DNA of 64,000 nt from a virus. Numbering within the stretch: position 1 is the stretch's first letter; each line of letters opens with the position of its first letter. Both the position numbers and the translations under genes were made by a program. The notes under the pieces are model-generated. The model was given only the letters and a program-made list of their open reading frames with translations. It was not told the origin of the DNA and did no database searches. The stretch is from positions 1-64,000 of the IMG/VR virus record IMGVR_UViG_3300023096_000002. One strand, given 5' to 3'. This document shows positions 7,686 through 17,208 of the stretch, one piece after another.

Positions 7686-8573
7686 TTATTGGAGTTTGAC
7701 GCAGATATTGCAGCAAGTCGGGAGCATGCTACGGACGATACAATGCGCCGCCAGTGTCATGGGATAAGCCCGGGAAGGTCCACCGGCACAAAGTCCTTTG
7801 CCGGGGGAGAGATAAGTGAGCACCGTTTTACTCGCAGCGAGCATGCTCTCGGGAGTGCGCGGGCAAGGTTCGCGAGTGACAACATTCACGACGTCCGCAG
7901 TCGGCCGCAAGATCAAGCATTTTGGGACACTCGGATTGGTCCCATAGGCAGGATCAATAACCAGCTCAGAATAGAGCGGCTCCAGAATGAAGTTGATCGC
8001 AGCGAGATTGAAAGTCACTCCATGCCGCAGTCGCCATAGAGCAGTGATCACGCCACGCTTATAGACGCGTTCCAATTCTACACCAAAAACGGGAGGGCAG
8101 GGCTCAATGCCACACTCTCCAATGATTTCATACGGTGTCATGGTGCCGAGAGCCGGATCACGGCAGTAACGATTGTAGCAATCGATCCAACCGAGCCGAT
8201 CTAGCCATTCATCCATGGTGTCGTATGCTGTGTGGGGCTGGCTTTCGCGTAGGGCGGGCCATAGTGCGCCCACGATAGCGTTATGAAGCTTCTTTGCGGA
8301 GTAAACCGCATGAGCTACCATGCTACCGCACGCATCACCTGGAAGGCTGCAATTTGGATCGGTAGCAGGCCGCGACGGTGCGCAAGCGGAATAGCATTGA
8401 ATGCCTTCCTCTTTAGCGCGATCCCAGAGCGGTCCATTCGGTAGGATGTTGATCAGATTGCAGGCCAAGCTGTCAACGGTTATTTCACAAATGTCCGGCG
8501 GGCAGCAACCGCTATCCGGAAGCTGCCCAATCGGAACGAGACCATCAACTCCAGGTATGAAGTCTGTGAACAT
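7686..8573 (-). CDS. Baseplate protein, Mu gp48-like (DUF2313)
   Basis: 295 residues. The segment LINILPNGPLWDRA (about 40-53) fits the start of DUF2313/Mu gp48 proteins, which link the baseplate wedge to the fibres. The gene order J-like protein, this gene, fibres matches Mu. It contains 19 cysteines, including CCPPDIC near the N-terminus and CCNIC near the C-terminus, far more than is usual for a baseplate protein. Confidence 0.75.
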   Translation of the reverse strand: MFTDFIPGVDGLVPIGQLPDSGCCPPDICEITVDSLACNLINILPNGPLWDRAKEEGIQCYSACAPSRPATDPNCSLPGDACGSMVAHAVYSAKKLHNAIVGALWPALRESQPHTAYDTMDEWLDRLGWIDCYNRYCRDPALGTMTPYEIIGECGIEPCPPVFGVELERVYKRGVITALWRLRHGVTFNLAAINFILEPLYSELVIDPAYGTNPSVPKCLILRPTADVVNVVTREPCPRTPESMLAASKTVLTYLSPGKGLCAGGPSRAYPMTLAAHCIVRSMLPTCCNICVKLQ

Positions 8574-8576
8574 TGA

Positions 8577-9764
8577 TTAAAGTCCAGTGCTGCCTGTCGG
8601 ATTTGTGAACTCGATCGTGTTGAGGCAGATGCGATAATCGCAGCGCGGCTCAACATCACCGCATGCAGTCAACGCGCTGTATTGATCCAGCGGCTTCAGC
8701 AGGACAGCATAGTTCGTCGTGTTCGCCAGAACCTGAGCGATGATGACATTGATATCCGCAAGCAACAGAGGATCGCTAGGGCAATTCCTGTCGACAAACT
8801 CCGTGATGCGATTGCGGATTTCATTTGCAGCGCCGGGAGTTGCGCAGGCGAGACCGTCAATGACGATATCGATTGGAGCTGGCTGAGCCCAGAACACTTT
8901 CCCGACCATGCCCCAAGGAGCCTGACCAGCGCCAATCCCTTGAATTACACCAAAAAGCCATTCGCTGATATCATCAGTGACATTCTGCGGAGGCAGACCA
9001 CAAGGGAAAGTACCTTCCATGAGCACATAGAGATTGACCGGCTTATTGCAATCAACTCCGCCCTGCCAAGGTTGCACGGCATTGTCATCGCAGCAGACGC
9101 CAGCCCGCTCACAAACGCGCGTCACGCACGGCCATTCACCAGCTTTTTGGAGCACCTGATCCAGTCCGATGCTTGGCTTGTAGCGCATGCGTTCCAGATA
9201 CCGGCTACGGAACGGTTCGCATTCCTCAGCGATCGTGCCGCCGCAGAAATTCGTACCGAACATGTTCACTACGGTATCTACGTTCGGCAGGATCGTGGTC
9301 AAGTTGCCTTTGGTAGTCCCAGGATTGTTACCAGCCGGACCGGGCTCTAGCGCTCGCACCTGGACAACGACCGCACCCGTAGCGCCAAGCGTCACCGGAA
9401 CAGTGTTGATGGAAAGGTATGTGCTAGCGCCGAATTTGAATTGCATGCTCTGCGTTAGCGCTGCATTCGGCTGACCAGTCACGCGGACGTAACCGCTGGC
9501 GAAGCTCGCCGGACGCGGATAAATGCCGTCCAATGCTGCCATCGCCGTGAGGTTCTCGCAGCAAGCGTAACGCGGATCATGTTCCCGCCAAGCCTGATCG
9601 CTCAAGCTGTAGAACTGCTCCATTGCTGCATAGTCATTAGCGACTACGTAAAATTCATTGCTCTCCGGGATGATGGGAGCGCCGCCCAAAACGTTGGCAG
9701 AGAATAGATTGGACAAGTTCTGGAATAGAACTTTCGGGCTCGGGCGTTCAATTTTGCAATTCAT
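8577..9764 (-). CDS. Baseplate wedge protein, gpJ/Mu gp47-like
   Basis: 395 residues from ATG 9764, which overlaps the previous stop (ATGA); a TTG at 9785 is a less likely start. Length, position and beta-rich central part (about 110-180) agree with the Baseplate_J family. The EECEPFRSRYLERM segment is typical of the helix after the core domain. Cysteines are frequent (CERAGVCC, CDYRIC). Together with the gp46- and gp48-like genes it forms the baseplate wedge. Confidence 0.85.
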   Translation of the reverse strand: MNCKIERPSPKVLFQNLSNLFSANVLGGAPIIPESNEFYVVANDYAAMEQFYSLSDQAWREHDPRYACCENLTAMAALDGIYPRPASFASGYVRVTGQPNAALTQSMQFKFGASTYLSINTVPVTLGATGAVVVQVRALEPGPAGNNPGTTKGNLTTILPNVDTVVNMFGTNFCGGTIAEECEPFRSRYLERMRYKPSIGLDQVLQKAGEWPCVTRVCERAGVCCDDNAVQPWQGGVDCNKPVNLYVLMEGTFPCGLPPQNVTDDISEWLFGVIQGIGAGQAPWGMVGKVFWAQPAPIDIVIDGLACATPGAANEIRNRITEFVDRNCPSDPLLLADINVIIAQVLANTTNYAVLLKPLDQYSALTACGDVEPRCDYRICLNTIEFTNPTGSTGL

Positions 9765-10318
9765 TTGGTTGTTTCCCAGACCCAAGAGTTCTCTAGGCGA
9801 CTGCCTGTCAGGCCGACCCGACTGGTAATCCCGTTTGTGCCGATGATCTCAATGTCTTGGGCTATGACGCCGCGACCGAGATATTTAACCGTCACGTTGA
9901 CTGCACTGGCAACTCCATATCTCACGAGCTTTGCCAGCGTTGCTTCCGTATAAATCTTGATGAGCTTTACCGTATCGCTTACGGATTTCTGAGGCGCAAT
10001 GTATCTGATCTGCGTTCCAGCAGCAAGGCCATCCTCACGGTAGCCATCGGTCCAGTGTCCGCCGCGCGCACCCGGACGATGACCGCAGAGCGTATCGTCC
10101 TTACGGCCATCAGTGAGCAACATATTGATAGCGAGACCAAGAACATAGTTGTCATTGCGAATTGTCCTGCCTTTGTTGGTCACGCCCTCAGGGATATATA
10201 GCACCAGTCCAGGAGTACCGCATTCACCGACGCAGCTCTCATCAACGCCGCATGCATTCGGCTGTGTAGTCCAGAAGATTTTCCGCCGACCATTGACCGG
10301 ACCATTGCACTGAACCAC
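9761..10318 (-). CDS. Baseplate protein, Mu gp46-like
   Basis: 185 residues. The stretch LAINMLLTDGRKDDTLCG followed by RGGHWTDGY (about 60-92) is the hallmark of the phage GP46 family, a wedge component that joins sheath and wedge. It lies between the spike-type protein and the J-like protein, as in Mu. The N-terminus has four cysteines in the first 33 residues. Confidence 0.85.
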   Translation of the reverse strand: MVQCNGPVNGRRKIFWTTQPNACGVDESCVGECGTPGLVLYIPEGVTNKGRTIRNDNYVLGLAINMLLTDGRKDDTLCGHRPGARGGHWTDGYREDGLAAGTQIRYIAPQKSVSDTVKLIKIYTEATLAKLVRYGVASAVNVTVKYLGRGVIAQDIEIIGTNGITSRVGLTGSRLENSWVWETTK

Positions 10319-10327
10319 TTTAGCCCC

Positions 10328-10849
10328 TTACTTTTCAAATGGAGGAATGACCACCGGCCCCGGACTAGGCTCAGGTCCGATAATGCTACCGCCGACGAGC
10401 AGATTTTTCTCAACGTAAAGATCACCGCGAACGTAAATCTTGCCGCCTTTGACTTCCAGATAGCCGCCATCACCAACGGCATATTCACCGTCCGTGAGCC
10501 ATGTGCGCTTTTTGTTGAACTCAAGCGCACGTTCCGGATCGGTAGGGTGCTGAACGCCGCCAGTGCCTTCATCCCATTTGCGCTGCTTGTCACGTGGAAT
10601 TGTGATAAGAGCGAACTTGAGATTGCTGTCACTGCCGGACATGAGCAGCAGGACTTCGGTGTTATGATTTTTCCCAAAGGACTGACCGAGGCCGAGATTG
10701 ACGACAACGGCCTCCTCATCTTGAGTGCCATTGCCGCGAACCTTGACAATTGCGCCAGTATCGAGATACTCAATTTCACCGAACACGTGACGTTCAGTGC
10801 CGTCCTGCATGTCCCGATTGCGTTCCTGGAAGTTGTTAAACGAAGTCAT
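10328..10849 (-). CDS. Baseplate spike/assembly protein, Mu gp45-like (gpV-type)
   Basis: 173 residues. An N-terminal OB-like part (FGEIEYLDTGAIVKVRG) is followed by a beta-rich region with repeated GGYLEVKGGKIYVRGDLYVEKN-type strands that suits a trimeric beta-helix spike. It ends in a proline-rich tip. The order hub, spike, gp46, J is that of Mu-type tails. It probably forms the membrane-piercing spike. Confidence 0.8.
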   Translation of the reverse strand: MTSFNNFQERNRDMQDGTERHVFGEIEYLDTGAIVKVRGNGTQDEEAVVVNLGLGQSFGKNHNTEVLLLMSGSDSNLKFALITIPRDKQRKWDEGTGGVQHPTDPERALEFNKKRTWLTDGEYAVGDGGYLEVKGGKIYVRGDLYVEKNLLVGGSIIGPEPSPGPVVIPPFEK

Positions 10850-10858
10850 AGCGTGCCC

Positions 10859-12103
10859 TTATGACGGAAGTTTCAACGGTGGAGTATTGATGGCGATGCC
10901 ACCAAGGAAGCCTTGCGGTTCTACCACGCTTGCAACTTCTGCGACAGGAGCAAACTGAAGATCAGATGCTTTCCACACATCCATTCCCGATATCCCTAGC
11001 TGAGCTCGCTTCTGCTTTCCGACGCCGCTGGAGGGGTCAACCTTTTCGATCCCATTAGCACCGGACTTTTCGCTAGGCGGTGGAGCGAGCACCAGCGTAG
11101 TTTTCAACGTCTTATCGTTCTCAACATGATAGGTGAGTTCAACGCATTCTAGGACGTCGAAAATACCTTCCGGTGGGATTTCAACATAGTGGGTCTGACC
11201 GATATCCCAAGGCTCACCACTCTTGGATTGGACATGGAACACATCGATTGAAACGCGAAGAGACTGTGACGTCCGTTTATCGCTCTCAAATTTTGCACGA
11301 CGTTCCAGCGCCTCAGGAGTAGCATCTCCATAATGTTGAATAACATACGGAATTTTGCTAGGGACATTCGAATTCTTTGCCCGTTTAGCAATCTCGAGAA
11401 CCGCCTGCTCACCCCAGAGTTCGGTTGAAGTCCGTTGACCCTTAACGAGTATGTCAGACTTTTCATGCTCTTCGGACTGGTCAGCGGAGAAGTAAATGAT
11501 GTTCTGACCAAGAACGAGGCTTTCGCCACTGTCGCCGACAGTGTCAGTGAAACGCAATTTTCCTTCTCTAGTCTCGTAGAAAAAATGGCCATTCTCGTTC
11601 CCTAGCCGTTGCATTTCCGTGACGACCATAGCGCCATCCCGGAATACGGTTCGGGCCAGTTTGACCTCTTCCGCTTGCCAGTCCAGCTCTACGTCAAAAT
11701 CCTTAATCAGCGCCTCAGCAACTTCCCGCGTGGAAGGCTTGATGAGCGTTCCGGTAGGATGTTGCTGAGAGCTGTCAATAAGATATTTGGTGCGCCCGCG
11801 TGCAGTGAGGCTAACAGTGTAGCTGTCCGGGCTAATGCTGCCTGTTGCCTCACTCCCGCTGAACTTGCCCTGACCCTTGCCAGTGCGGCGATCGAGACTA
11901 CCAAAAAAGGCGAGATGGCCGCCGACGTAGACAGTGACCTCCTTACCGCGCAACGCGTCAATCGCGACGGGCTCTTTCGGAGTGTAATTGAAGAAGATTT
12001 CACAGCTGAAGGAGCCAGTAAGATCGGACTTTTTGCGCGTTAATGTTGCGCTTGTCCATCCTAGCAATTCCTTGCCGCTAATGAAAATCCGGAACGGCTT
12101 CAT
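10859..12103 (-). CDS. Baseplate hub protein, gpD/Mu gp44-like
   Basis: 414 residues from ATG 12103, which shares a base with the upstream stop (TGATG) and has GAGGAA eight bases upstream. The N-terminal FRIFISGKELLGWTSATLTR and the mixed beta domains are typical of late-control protein D/gp44 hubs, which form the trimeric centre of the baseplate under the tube. The C-terminal 70 residues are low-complexity and may extend to the spike. Confidence 0.8.
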   Translation of the reverse strand: MKPFRIFISGKELLGWTSATLTRKKSDLTGSFSCEIFFNYTPKEPVAIDALRGKEVTVYVGGHLAFFGSLDRRTGKGQGKFSGSEATGSISPDSYTVSLTARGRTKYLIDSSQQHPTGTLIKPSTREVAEALIKDFDVELDWQAEEVKLARTVFRDGAMVVTEMQRLGNENGHFFYETREGKLRFTDTVGDSGESLVLGQNIIYFSADQSEEHEKSDILVKGQRTSTELWGEQAVLEIAKRAKNSNVPSKIPYVIQHYGDATPEALERRAKFESDKRTSQSLRVSIDVFHVQSKSGEPWDIGQTHYVEIPPEGIFDVLECVELTYHVENDKTLKTTLVLAPPPSEKSGANGIEKVDPSSGVGKQKRAQLGISGMDVWKASDLQFAPVAEVASVVEPQGFLGGIAINTPPLKLPS

Positions 12104-13287
12104 CAATTCCTCGCTGCGATAACTCTCGGACCGACCTGCCAAGGCCAGCCGCTCGGGTTGCGTTGTTCAATCTCCAGGAACCGGCTTCCATTACCGAAGA
12201 TTTCATGGGCTGCGACGAGGCTGCTCACGCTGCTCGGGAACTGATACTCGATGATCGCTGGGAGATTATAGGCACGGTCCAAAAGGGCTGTTTGAACCTC
12301 GCTGATGAACGTGGACAGTTTGAGATACAACTTATTGTCGCAAGCTGCCAGAGTGATGGCCTGTTCCTCGCGGAAGACCGTCATCACCATGTCATACTGC
12401 GCAAAGGCTGTTCCCATGTCCTTTGGTGCCTGTTCCAGCGCCGCTCTGGCTAGGTAGGCCGCGCCTAGTACCCGCGTCGCGGTTAAGACGGCCTCTACAG
12501 AGCCGATCCCAGTGGAACCTACGCGGTAGCTTTGCGTCGCTTGGTTGATCACCATGCGAAACTGCTCTACCTTCTCTTCAGAGGTTCCATACTTGTCCAC
12601 CACGGCCATCCCATCGCTCAGCGCACTGAACATCGTTTTGGGGTTGGCGAGCTGGACTGGATCATTCACCAAGTTTTCGAAACCGGCTTGGCTTCGATAG
12701 ACCTTGATGTTATTGTCATCTCTGGTAACGTTCGCAAAGGCTTCGCTAACGGAAAGGACAGCATCCCGGCTTGTGTCAATGACGGCAGAACGGTCATAAA
12801 ATGCTACCTGATCAGGTTTGTAGTTCTCATAGAAGCTGGCGCTCATAGCCTCAATGACGGGTGAAAGAACCAATCCGAGAATGCTGCCGACAAGGCTAAG
12901 TCCATTAGCCCAATCATTGGCCTCCACGAAGTCCATATCGAACTCAGTTACGCCAGCGCCTTCCGTTGGATTATCCGTGACGCGGAGTTGCTGGCAAGCA
13001 ACCATCAATATCCCGCGAGTAGGATGCACCAAAATACCTGGACCGGGTATCTCGACGGCTGCAATCAGAGCCGCACTGAGCAGGATATGATCGTTCTGCA
13101 TGAAGCGACCATGAACGCTGTATGTGCGGATTTTGCGACCAAGGTCAGCATAGGCCGTCGTTTCACCGAAAGGGAATTCCCCTTCAGCTCCACGACGGCC
13201 GTGCTGGCTAGTCACTTCCAATGCTTCAAAGGCGATGCCCTTGTAGCTGCATGGAAGATAGTTGTCCTGATAGCAGCCGTCGGCCAT
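12103..13287 (-). CDS. Tail/DNA-circularisation protein, Mu gp43-like
   Basis: 394 residues. The first 90 residues show the DNA_circ_N pattern: YKGIAFEAL, then GRRG, then EFPFGETTAYADLGRK and a Y-V-GRF strand. In Mu-type phages this protein sits between tape measure and hub and is a tail component despite the family name. The start is two bases from the tape-measure stop. Confidence 0.85.
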   Translation of the reverse strand: MADGCYQDNYLPCSYKGIAFEALEVTSQHGRRGAEGEFPFGETTAYADLGRKIRTYSVHGRFMQNDHILLSAALIAAVEIPGPGILVHPTRGILMVACQQLRVTDNPTEGAGVTEFDMDFVEANDWANGLSLVGSILGLVLSPVIEAMSASFYENYKPDQVAFYDRSAVIDTSRDAVLSVSEAFANVTRDDNNIKVYRSQAGFENLVNDPVQLANPKTMFSALSDGMAVVDKYGTSEEKVEQFRMVINQATQSYRVGSTGIGSVEAVLTATRVLGAAYLARAALEQAPKDMGTAFAQYDMVMTVFREEQAITLAACDNKLYLKLSTFISEVQTALLDRAYNLPAIIEYQFPSSVSSLVAAHEIFGNGSRFLEIEQRNPSGWPWQVGPRVIAARN

Positions 13288-15801
13288 TTATCCACCCGTC
13301 GCAAGGTTCGTGTTAACTCCGGTATTTGGTATCGGAGCGGTAGACTGGTTGACGTTCACATTGAGCGCACCCATTGCAGCCCGCATCGCTTCTCCGGCAG
13401 CTGAGCCGAAGCTACTTGCGATCCCCATGAGTTGCTCGGCGGCGGTGGTTCCGAACGTTGCGCTGGCTTGGGATATGTTCGTTGTCCCTGTCTCAAACGC
13501 GGCACGGATCGTTTCCGCACCAGTGCTCAAGTCCATGGTCAACTGCGAGGCTGTTCCCTGGAGCGCTTGTAGGTCCAGTGTTCGGCTTGACATATAGTCG
13601 CTGGAATTTGAGTAACCAGCGGCTTTCCCTTGCGCGAGCTGAGCTTCCAAGGCGGCGATTTGGTTCGTCGTCTGAGCAAGCTTAACGCTCATTTCCTGCA
13701 TGCCGGGGCTCAGTTGCTGAGCGGTAGCCATTCCCACGGTAGCGTTCCGTGCCTTAGCACGTTGCTCCGGGGTCATGTTCCCGTAGGCACTATCCTGATT
13801 GGAACCCTTGAGCATTGCGAGAGAAGCGATGCCAGCAAGCCGGGAAAGCATAGCAAGTAGGCCAGCCTTTCCGGTATTGCCAGCATTCGCGCCGCCCGCC
13901 GCACCAGCCGCCACGCCTGGACCGCCGAGAGCTACTGCAGCGGCCGTCAGGGCGGCAGCAGAGCCGTTCAACGCCACGGCGGCAGCAGGCAGGCCAAAAC
14001 CGAGCAAGCCCGCCCCTAGCTTCCCTAGGCCTATTGCGCCCGCTCCGGCAGCGCCGAGCAAGGCATAGTCCTGCACTTCCGCATTCGACTTCCCTTGCAG
14101 CAGATCAATGATCCGTTGCGCAGCTGAACCGACGCTATCCAGCACCGGAATAACCACGCCCGACATCTTGTCCGCGAGCAGTCCAAAAGCGGTGATGAGA
14201 ATATTGGAGGTCTCAGTCAGCTGAACATAGCTGGACTGTTGACTGATCCCATAAAGCTCTTCAGAAGACCGAGGTTGCTGATAGAACTTCTCAAACTTCT
14301 GCATATTTTCCGTGAACTGCAGAACCGTCTTGGCGATGAAGTCATCGGCGTTACGATTGCCCGAGAGCGGATCGAGTGCGCTGATGATCTGGGATGGCGA
14401 AGAGGTCGCAACATTGAGACCCTTCTTTTCAAGAAAGCCTCCGGGTCCAATGATATACTTTTGGAACCATTGTTGAGTGTTCTCGCGGAACAGCTCCTCA
14501 TCGACGACCTTGCCTTCTGTGATCGTGTAGGTTTTCTTTTTCCCTACGCGACCGCTCTCAACCATGCTGCTAGGTCCGCGTAGACCAGCATCCTCTTGAG
14601 CCTGCAACGCCTTTTTGGTTGTCTCACCAGCGAGGGTTTTCTGCGTCATGTTCGCTTGAACACCAGCCGTAGAAGCGCCTACGTCAGCCGCTTGGAGCAG
14701 CATGAAGAAGAACTGTTCTGGGCTCATGGTCTGAGCGGAAGTCTTGGCATACTTCAGGACTTGGAAAGCATCCTTGAAGTTGATCTGCGCACCTTCTGAT
14801 ACCTTAGCGGCAGTATAGGCGTCAATGTATTTCAGGACGCGAGGGTCCATTGCGCCGTCAGCACCAGTGAGATAGCCAGCCTGACCGAGACCTCGGAACA
14901 GTGTGGCGATACCGTCGATAGCCTGTTCCGCTGTTTGACCCTGTTGAACTGCAACCGTGACAGCGCGATCCAGGGTTTTGTCAAACTTCAACGCATCCAT
15001 TGGATTTTTGAAGTTCGTGGAAATTTCCGCGTACATGTCCTGACGTTGATCAGCGCGGATCAGCGGATTGGTCTTGGAGCTGGCAAACGCCTGATCGCTG
15101 AATGCCTGCTTTTGTTCCGGTGTCAGACGCTGTTGCTCGAACTTGTTTGCAGCAACGTCAAATCCCTTTGCGCCTTCTGCTACGGCCTGCTTTATAGAGT
15201 TCGCGAGCGTATGTCCTAGATCGACAATGAAGCTGCGGAACAAGCTGCGGAGCGGCTGGATATTGAGCCCCAAAAGGCCGTTCTGTGGGCCGGGACCTCG
15301 ACCGCGTGGATTGGCATTAGGTATCCGGATATTGTTATTCGGGATGTTCGCCTTCATCTTACCGAGGGCGATTGCAGCCATGTTCGCAGACCGAGCGACG
15401 CGGATAAGCTTGGTAACAAGGCTATCCAGATTGGAAAAGTTCATCTTACCGCTACCAGCGCCAATGATGTCTTTTATTCCACGGGAAGCGCTCTTGTATT
15501 GCGCCAGCGCCGCCGCCATGCCGCGCAACTGCCTAGCGTCCATGCCCTTGGCGCGTATGTTTATGTTGACATTTTTAGGGATTTTGCCAGCTTCTTTATT
15601 GTACTGGCGAAGGCTCCTAGTCACGTCACGAATGCGCTTGTCAACGTTGCCCTTGAGGTCGGGCATCTTGAAATTGGCAAGGGACTTCTGTGTAGCCTGA
15701 GCTTCCTTGCGCAACTGACGGAGAGCTGCGTTGATCTTGCTGATCTTCGCGCTGCTCTGATCGTTGAGCATAAGGGTCGCTTTTTCGACGAAGTTTACCA
15801 A
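13288..15801 (-). CDS. Tail tape measure protein
   Basis: 837 residues. The N-terminus is a long basic coiled coil (about 1-110, SKINAALRQLRKEAQATQKS). A hydrophobic Ala/Gly-rich region at about 580-650 may be membrane-active during injection, and helical segments follow. At the known spacing of about 0.15 nm per residue it predicts a tail near 120 nm. It lies directly after the frameshifted chaperone gene, the standard order in tailed phages. Confidence 0.9.
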   Translation of the reverse strand: MVNFVEKATLMLNDQSSAKISKINAALRQLRKEAQATQKSLANFKMPDLKGNVDKRIRDVTRSLRQYNKEAGKIPKNVNINIRAKGMDARQLRGMAAALAQYKSASRGIKDIIGAGSGKMNFSNLDSLVTKLIRVARSANMAAIALGKMKANIPNNNIRIPNANPRGRGPGPQNGLLGLNIQPLRSLFRSFIVDLGHTLANSIKQAVAEGAKGFDVAANKFEQQRLTPEQKQAFSDQAFASSKTNPLIRADQRQDMYAEISTNFKNPMDALKFDKTLDRAVTVAVQQGQTAEQAIDGIATLFRGLGQAGYLTGADGAMDPRVLKYIDAYTAAKVSEGAQINFKDAFQVLKYAKTSAQTMSPEQFFFMLLQAADVGASTAGVQANMTQKTLAGETTKKALQAQEDAGLRGPSSMVESGRVGKKKTYTITEGKVVDEELFRENTQQWFQKYIIGPGGFLEKKGLNVATSSPSQIISALDPLSGNRNADDFIAKTVLQFTENMQKFEKFYQQPRSSEELYGISQQSSYVQLTETSNILITAFGLLADKMSGVVIPVLDSVGSAAQRIIDLLQGKSNAEVQDYALLGAAGAGAIGLGKLGAGLLGFGLPAAAVALNGSAAALTAAAVALGGPGVAAGAAGGANAGNTGKAGLLAMLSRLAGIASLAMLKGSNQDSAYGNMTPEQRAKARNATVGMATAQQLSPGMQEMSVKLAQTTNQIAALEAQLAQGKAAGYSNSSDYMSSRTLDLQALQGTASQLTMDLSTGAETIRAAFETGTTNISQASATFGTTAAEQLMGIASSFGSAAGEAMRAAMGALNVNVNQSTAPIPNTGVNTNLATGG

Positions 15802-15808
15802 GCGACCC

Positions 15809-15991
15809 TCACTTTAATTTTGCTCCGGCGATGGCTGCGCGGAACCGTATGTCTTGATCGTTGATCTTGCGGAACTGTGCGATCCGCAAGGCCAGTTTTT
15901 TGATCGACAGGGTGGAGACGTCAGTGCTTCCATTTGAATAGAAGCGCATCTCCTCCACCGAACTGCAGACCTTTTTGGCTATTCTAAAAAA
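15809..15991 (-). CDS. Frameshift extension of the tail assembly chaperone (GT-type)
   Basis: This frame has no start of its own. It is entered by a -1 slip on the upstream gene and adds about 58 residues beginning RIAKKVCSSVEEM and ending in a basic tail (FRAAIAGAKLK). The minus-1 frame is open from before the slip site to the stop at 15809. In lambda-type tails the T part of G-T fusions recruits tube protein to the tape measure. The stop lies 7 bases before the tape-measure gene. Confidence 0.75.
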   Translation of the reverse strand, partial: FFRIAKKVCSSVEEMRFYSNGSTDVSTLSIKKLALRIAQFRKINDQDIRFRAAIAGAKLK

Positions 15992-16614
15992 CGTGGGCGG
16001 ACTTCTTCCATGATCGTATGGCCGTCTGCCATCGTGATCTGATCCATGGCCCATGAAGGCAGCGACTGGAGATTGATTTCCAGACCGACGGGCTTGGCGA
16101 GCAGGCGGATCATTGCCAGCGCCTGATCAGCGAACATCGGTTCTGCCATGATCTCTTCGACGTCACCAAAAGTGTTGGCTGAGAATTCCAGCTCTTTGAT
16201 AACGATATCCTCAGCACCGCTCTTCATGGTGATCGGCGTGCCGAGTTCATAAAGCAGGCTGGAGCTGACGCCGTCACCAGTACCGACGATCTTGCCGGGA
16301 GTACCTTGATCTTCGCCGAGAGCATCAATGAGCTTCTTGGCATATGGGATCGGCATCTGCGTGATCGCCTGCTCAGTGAGCTTGACAACCTCGCCGCTCT
16401 TTGTGAAGCATTTAACCTGAGTGAGCATGCGTGCGCGGCGATTATGGAGCTGCCATTGCGCATTGCCCTCAACTCCGAGAGCGTTTGTCTTGGATGCCGC
16501 CTCGACGAACTGCACGAAATTGATCGGCGTTACCGTCATGTAGTCAATTGACTTTTCGCCAATCAGAAACGGACGACCATCGATCTTGATGGTGTTTGAT
16601 TTGATCTCTGTCAT
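15979..16614 (-). CDS. Tail assembly chaperone (G-type)
   Basis: 211 residues from ATG 16614; a longer upstream frame overlaps a stem-loop and is not used. The protein is acidic at its end (MEEVRPRFLE). It sits between tube and tape-measure genes, where Mu gp41 and lambda gpG lie. A slippery heptamer near its stop allows a minority fusion product. Confidence 0.8.
   Translation of the reverse strand: MTEIKSNTIKIDGRPFLIGEKSIDYMTVTPINFVQFVEAASKTNALGVEGNAQWQLHNRRARMLTQVKCFTKSGEVVKLTEQAITQMPIPYAKKLIDALGEDQGTPGKIVGTGDGVSSSLLYELGTPITMKSGAEDIVIKELEFSANTFGDVEEIMAEPMFADQALAMIRLLAKPVGLEINLQSLPSWAMDQITMADGHTIMEEVRPRFLE
15985..15991 (-). promoter_or_regulatory. Programmed -1 ribosomal frameshift site T TTT TTA
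   Basis: In the zero frame the codons are CGT TTT TTA GAA TAG. The heptamer T TTT TTA fits the X XXY YYZ rule for -1 slippage, and the stop follows one codon later. After slippage reading continues AGA ATA GCC into the open frame. Conserved G/GT frameshifts before tape-measure genes are well known in long-tailed phages. Confidence 0.8.
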
Positions 16615-16654
16615 TCTGAAAATCCCTATGTGCCGGTGTGCCGGAGAAGCAACC

Positions 16655-16686
16655 GCGCCCTCACTCCCGGCACGGAATGAGGGCGC
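16655..16686 (-). repeat. Stem-loop between tail tube and chaperone genes
   Basis: GCGCCCTCA (16655-16663) pairs with TGAGGGCGC (16678-16686). There is no U-run after it on the minus strand, so it is more likely a leaky terminator, RNA-stability or processing element than a full stop. It would lower chaperone expression relative to tube protein. Confidence 0.55.
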
Positions 16687-16741
16687 AGGAGAACGCAACC
16701 AAACCGAGGTTCAGCTGCTTCTATCCCTACACTAGAAAGGC

Positions 16742-17152
16742 TTAGGCCGCAACCGCTCCGGCGGGCAAAAGCTCATCCAGCTGACGGAAAGTCAGTTCCA
16801 TTGCGACTTCGTGACCATCCGATTTATCATCGCCGAGCACGCCGCCGGACTTTCCGGTGTATACAAGACCGTTCTCCATTTCGACCTGAAGGTCTACTCC
16901 GGCGCAGCCTTGGTAGTAGCTCAACGGAATGCGCAGATCGCGGATAACGTTGATTTCGACGCCAGCGTTTGAAGCCGTGCGGCGGGTATATCCCTGCGTC
17001 ATGGCTTCATTCGTCCAGACGCAAAGTTTGAAAGTCGGCAACTCATCGGTTGCCAGCTTGTGAGAGTACGGACCGTATTTCTGTCCGTTGGAGCAATCGA
17101 AGAATGTCATGAGGATATTCTTGACGCCAACGATACCTTCGCAGCCTGCCAT
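16742..17152 (-). CDS. Tail tube protein
   Basis: 136 residues, directly after the sheath gene. Size, beta-rich composition and the position between sheath and assembly chaperone match contractile-tail tube proteins (Mu gpM/P2 gpFII type). Segments DLRIPLSYYQGCAGVDLQVEMENGLVY and EVAMELTFRQLDEL fit a tube beta-barrel. Both flanks carry stem-loops, as expected for a highly expressed gene. Confidence 0.75.
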   Translation of the reverse strand: MAGCEGIVGVKNILMTFFDCSNGQKYGPYSHKLATDELPTFKLCVWTNEAMTQGYTRRTASNAGVEINVIRDLRIPLSYYQGCAGVDLQVEMENGLVYTGKSGGVLGDDKSDGHEVAMELTFRQLDELLPAGAVAA

Positions 17153-17187
17153 GTTTCTGTTCCTTCAGAGTTTGCGGTTGGAGTTTG

Positions 17188-17208
17188 CGACCGGGATTAC
17201 CGGTCGCA
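17188..17208 (-). repeat. Stem-loop at the sheath-tube junction
   Basis: GCGACCGG (17188-17195) pairs with CCGGTCGC (17201-17208) around a 5-nt loop. The left side of the RNA hairpin includes the last sheath codons and its stop. No U-run follows. It may protect the sheath mRNA end. Confidence 0.5.

Noticed and set aside
6681-8039. 452-codon plus-strand frame across two fibre/baseplate genes
   Set aside because: It spans two minus-strand genes with clear domains and has no start signal.
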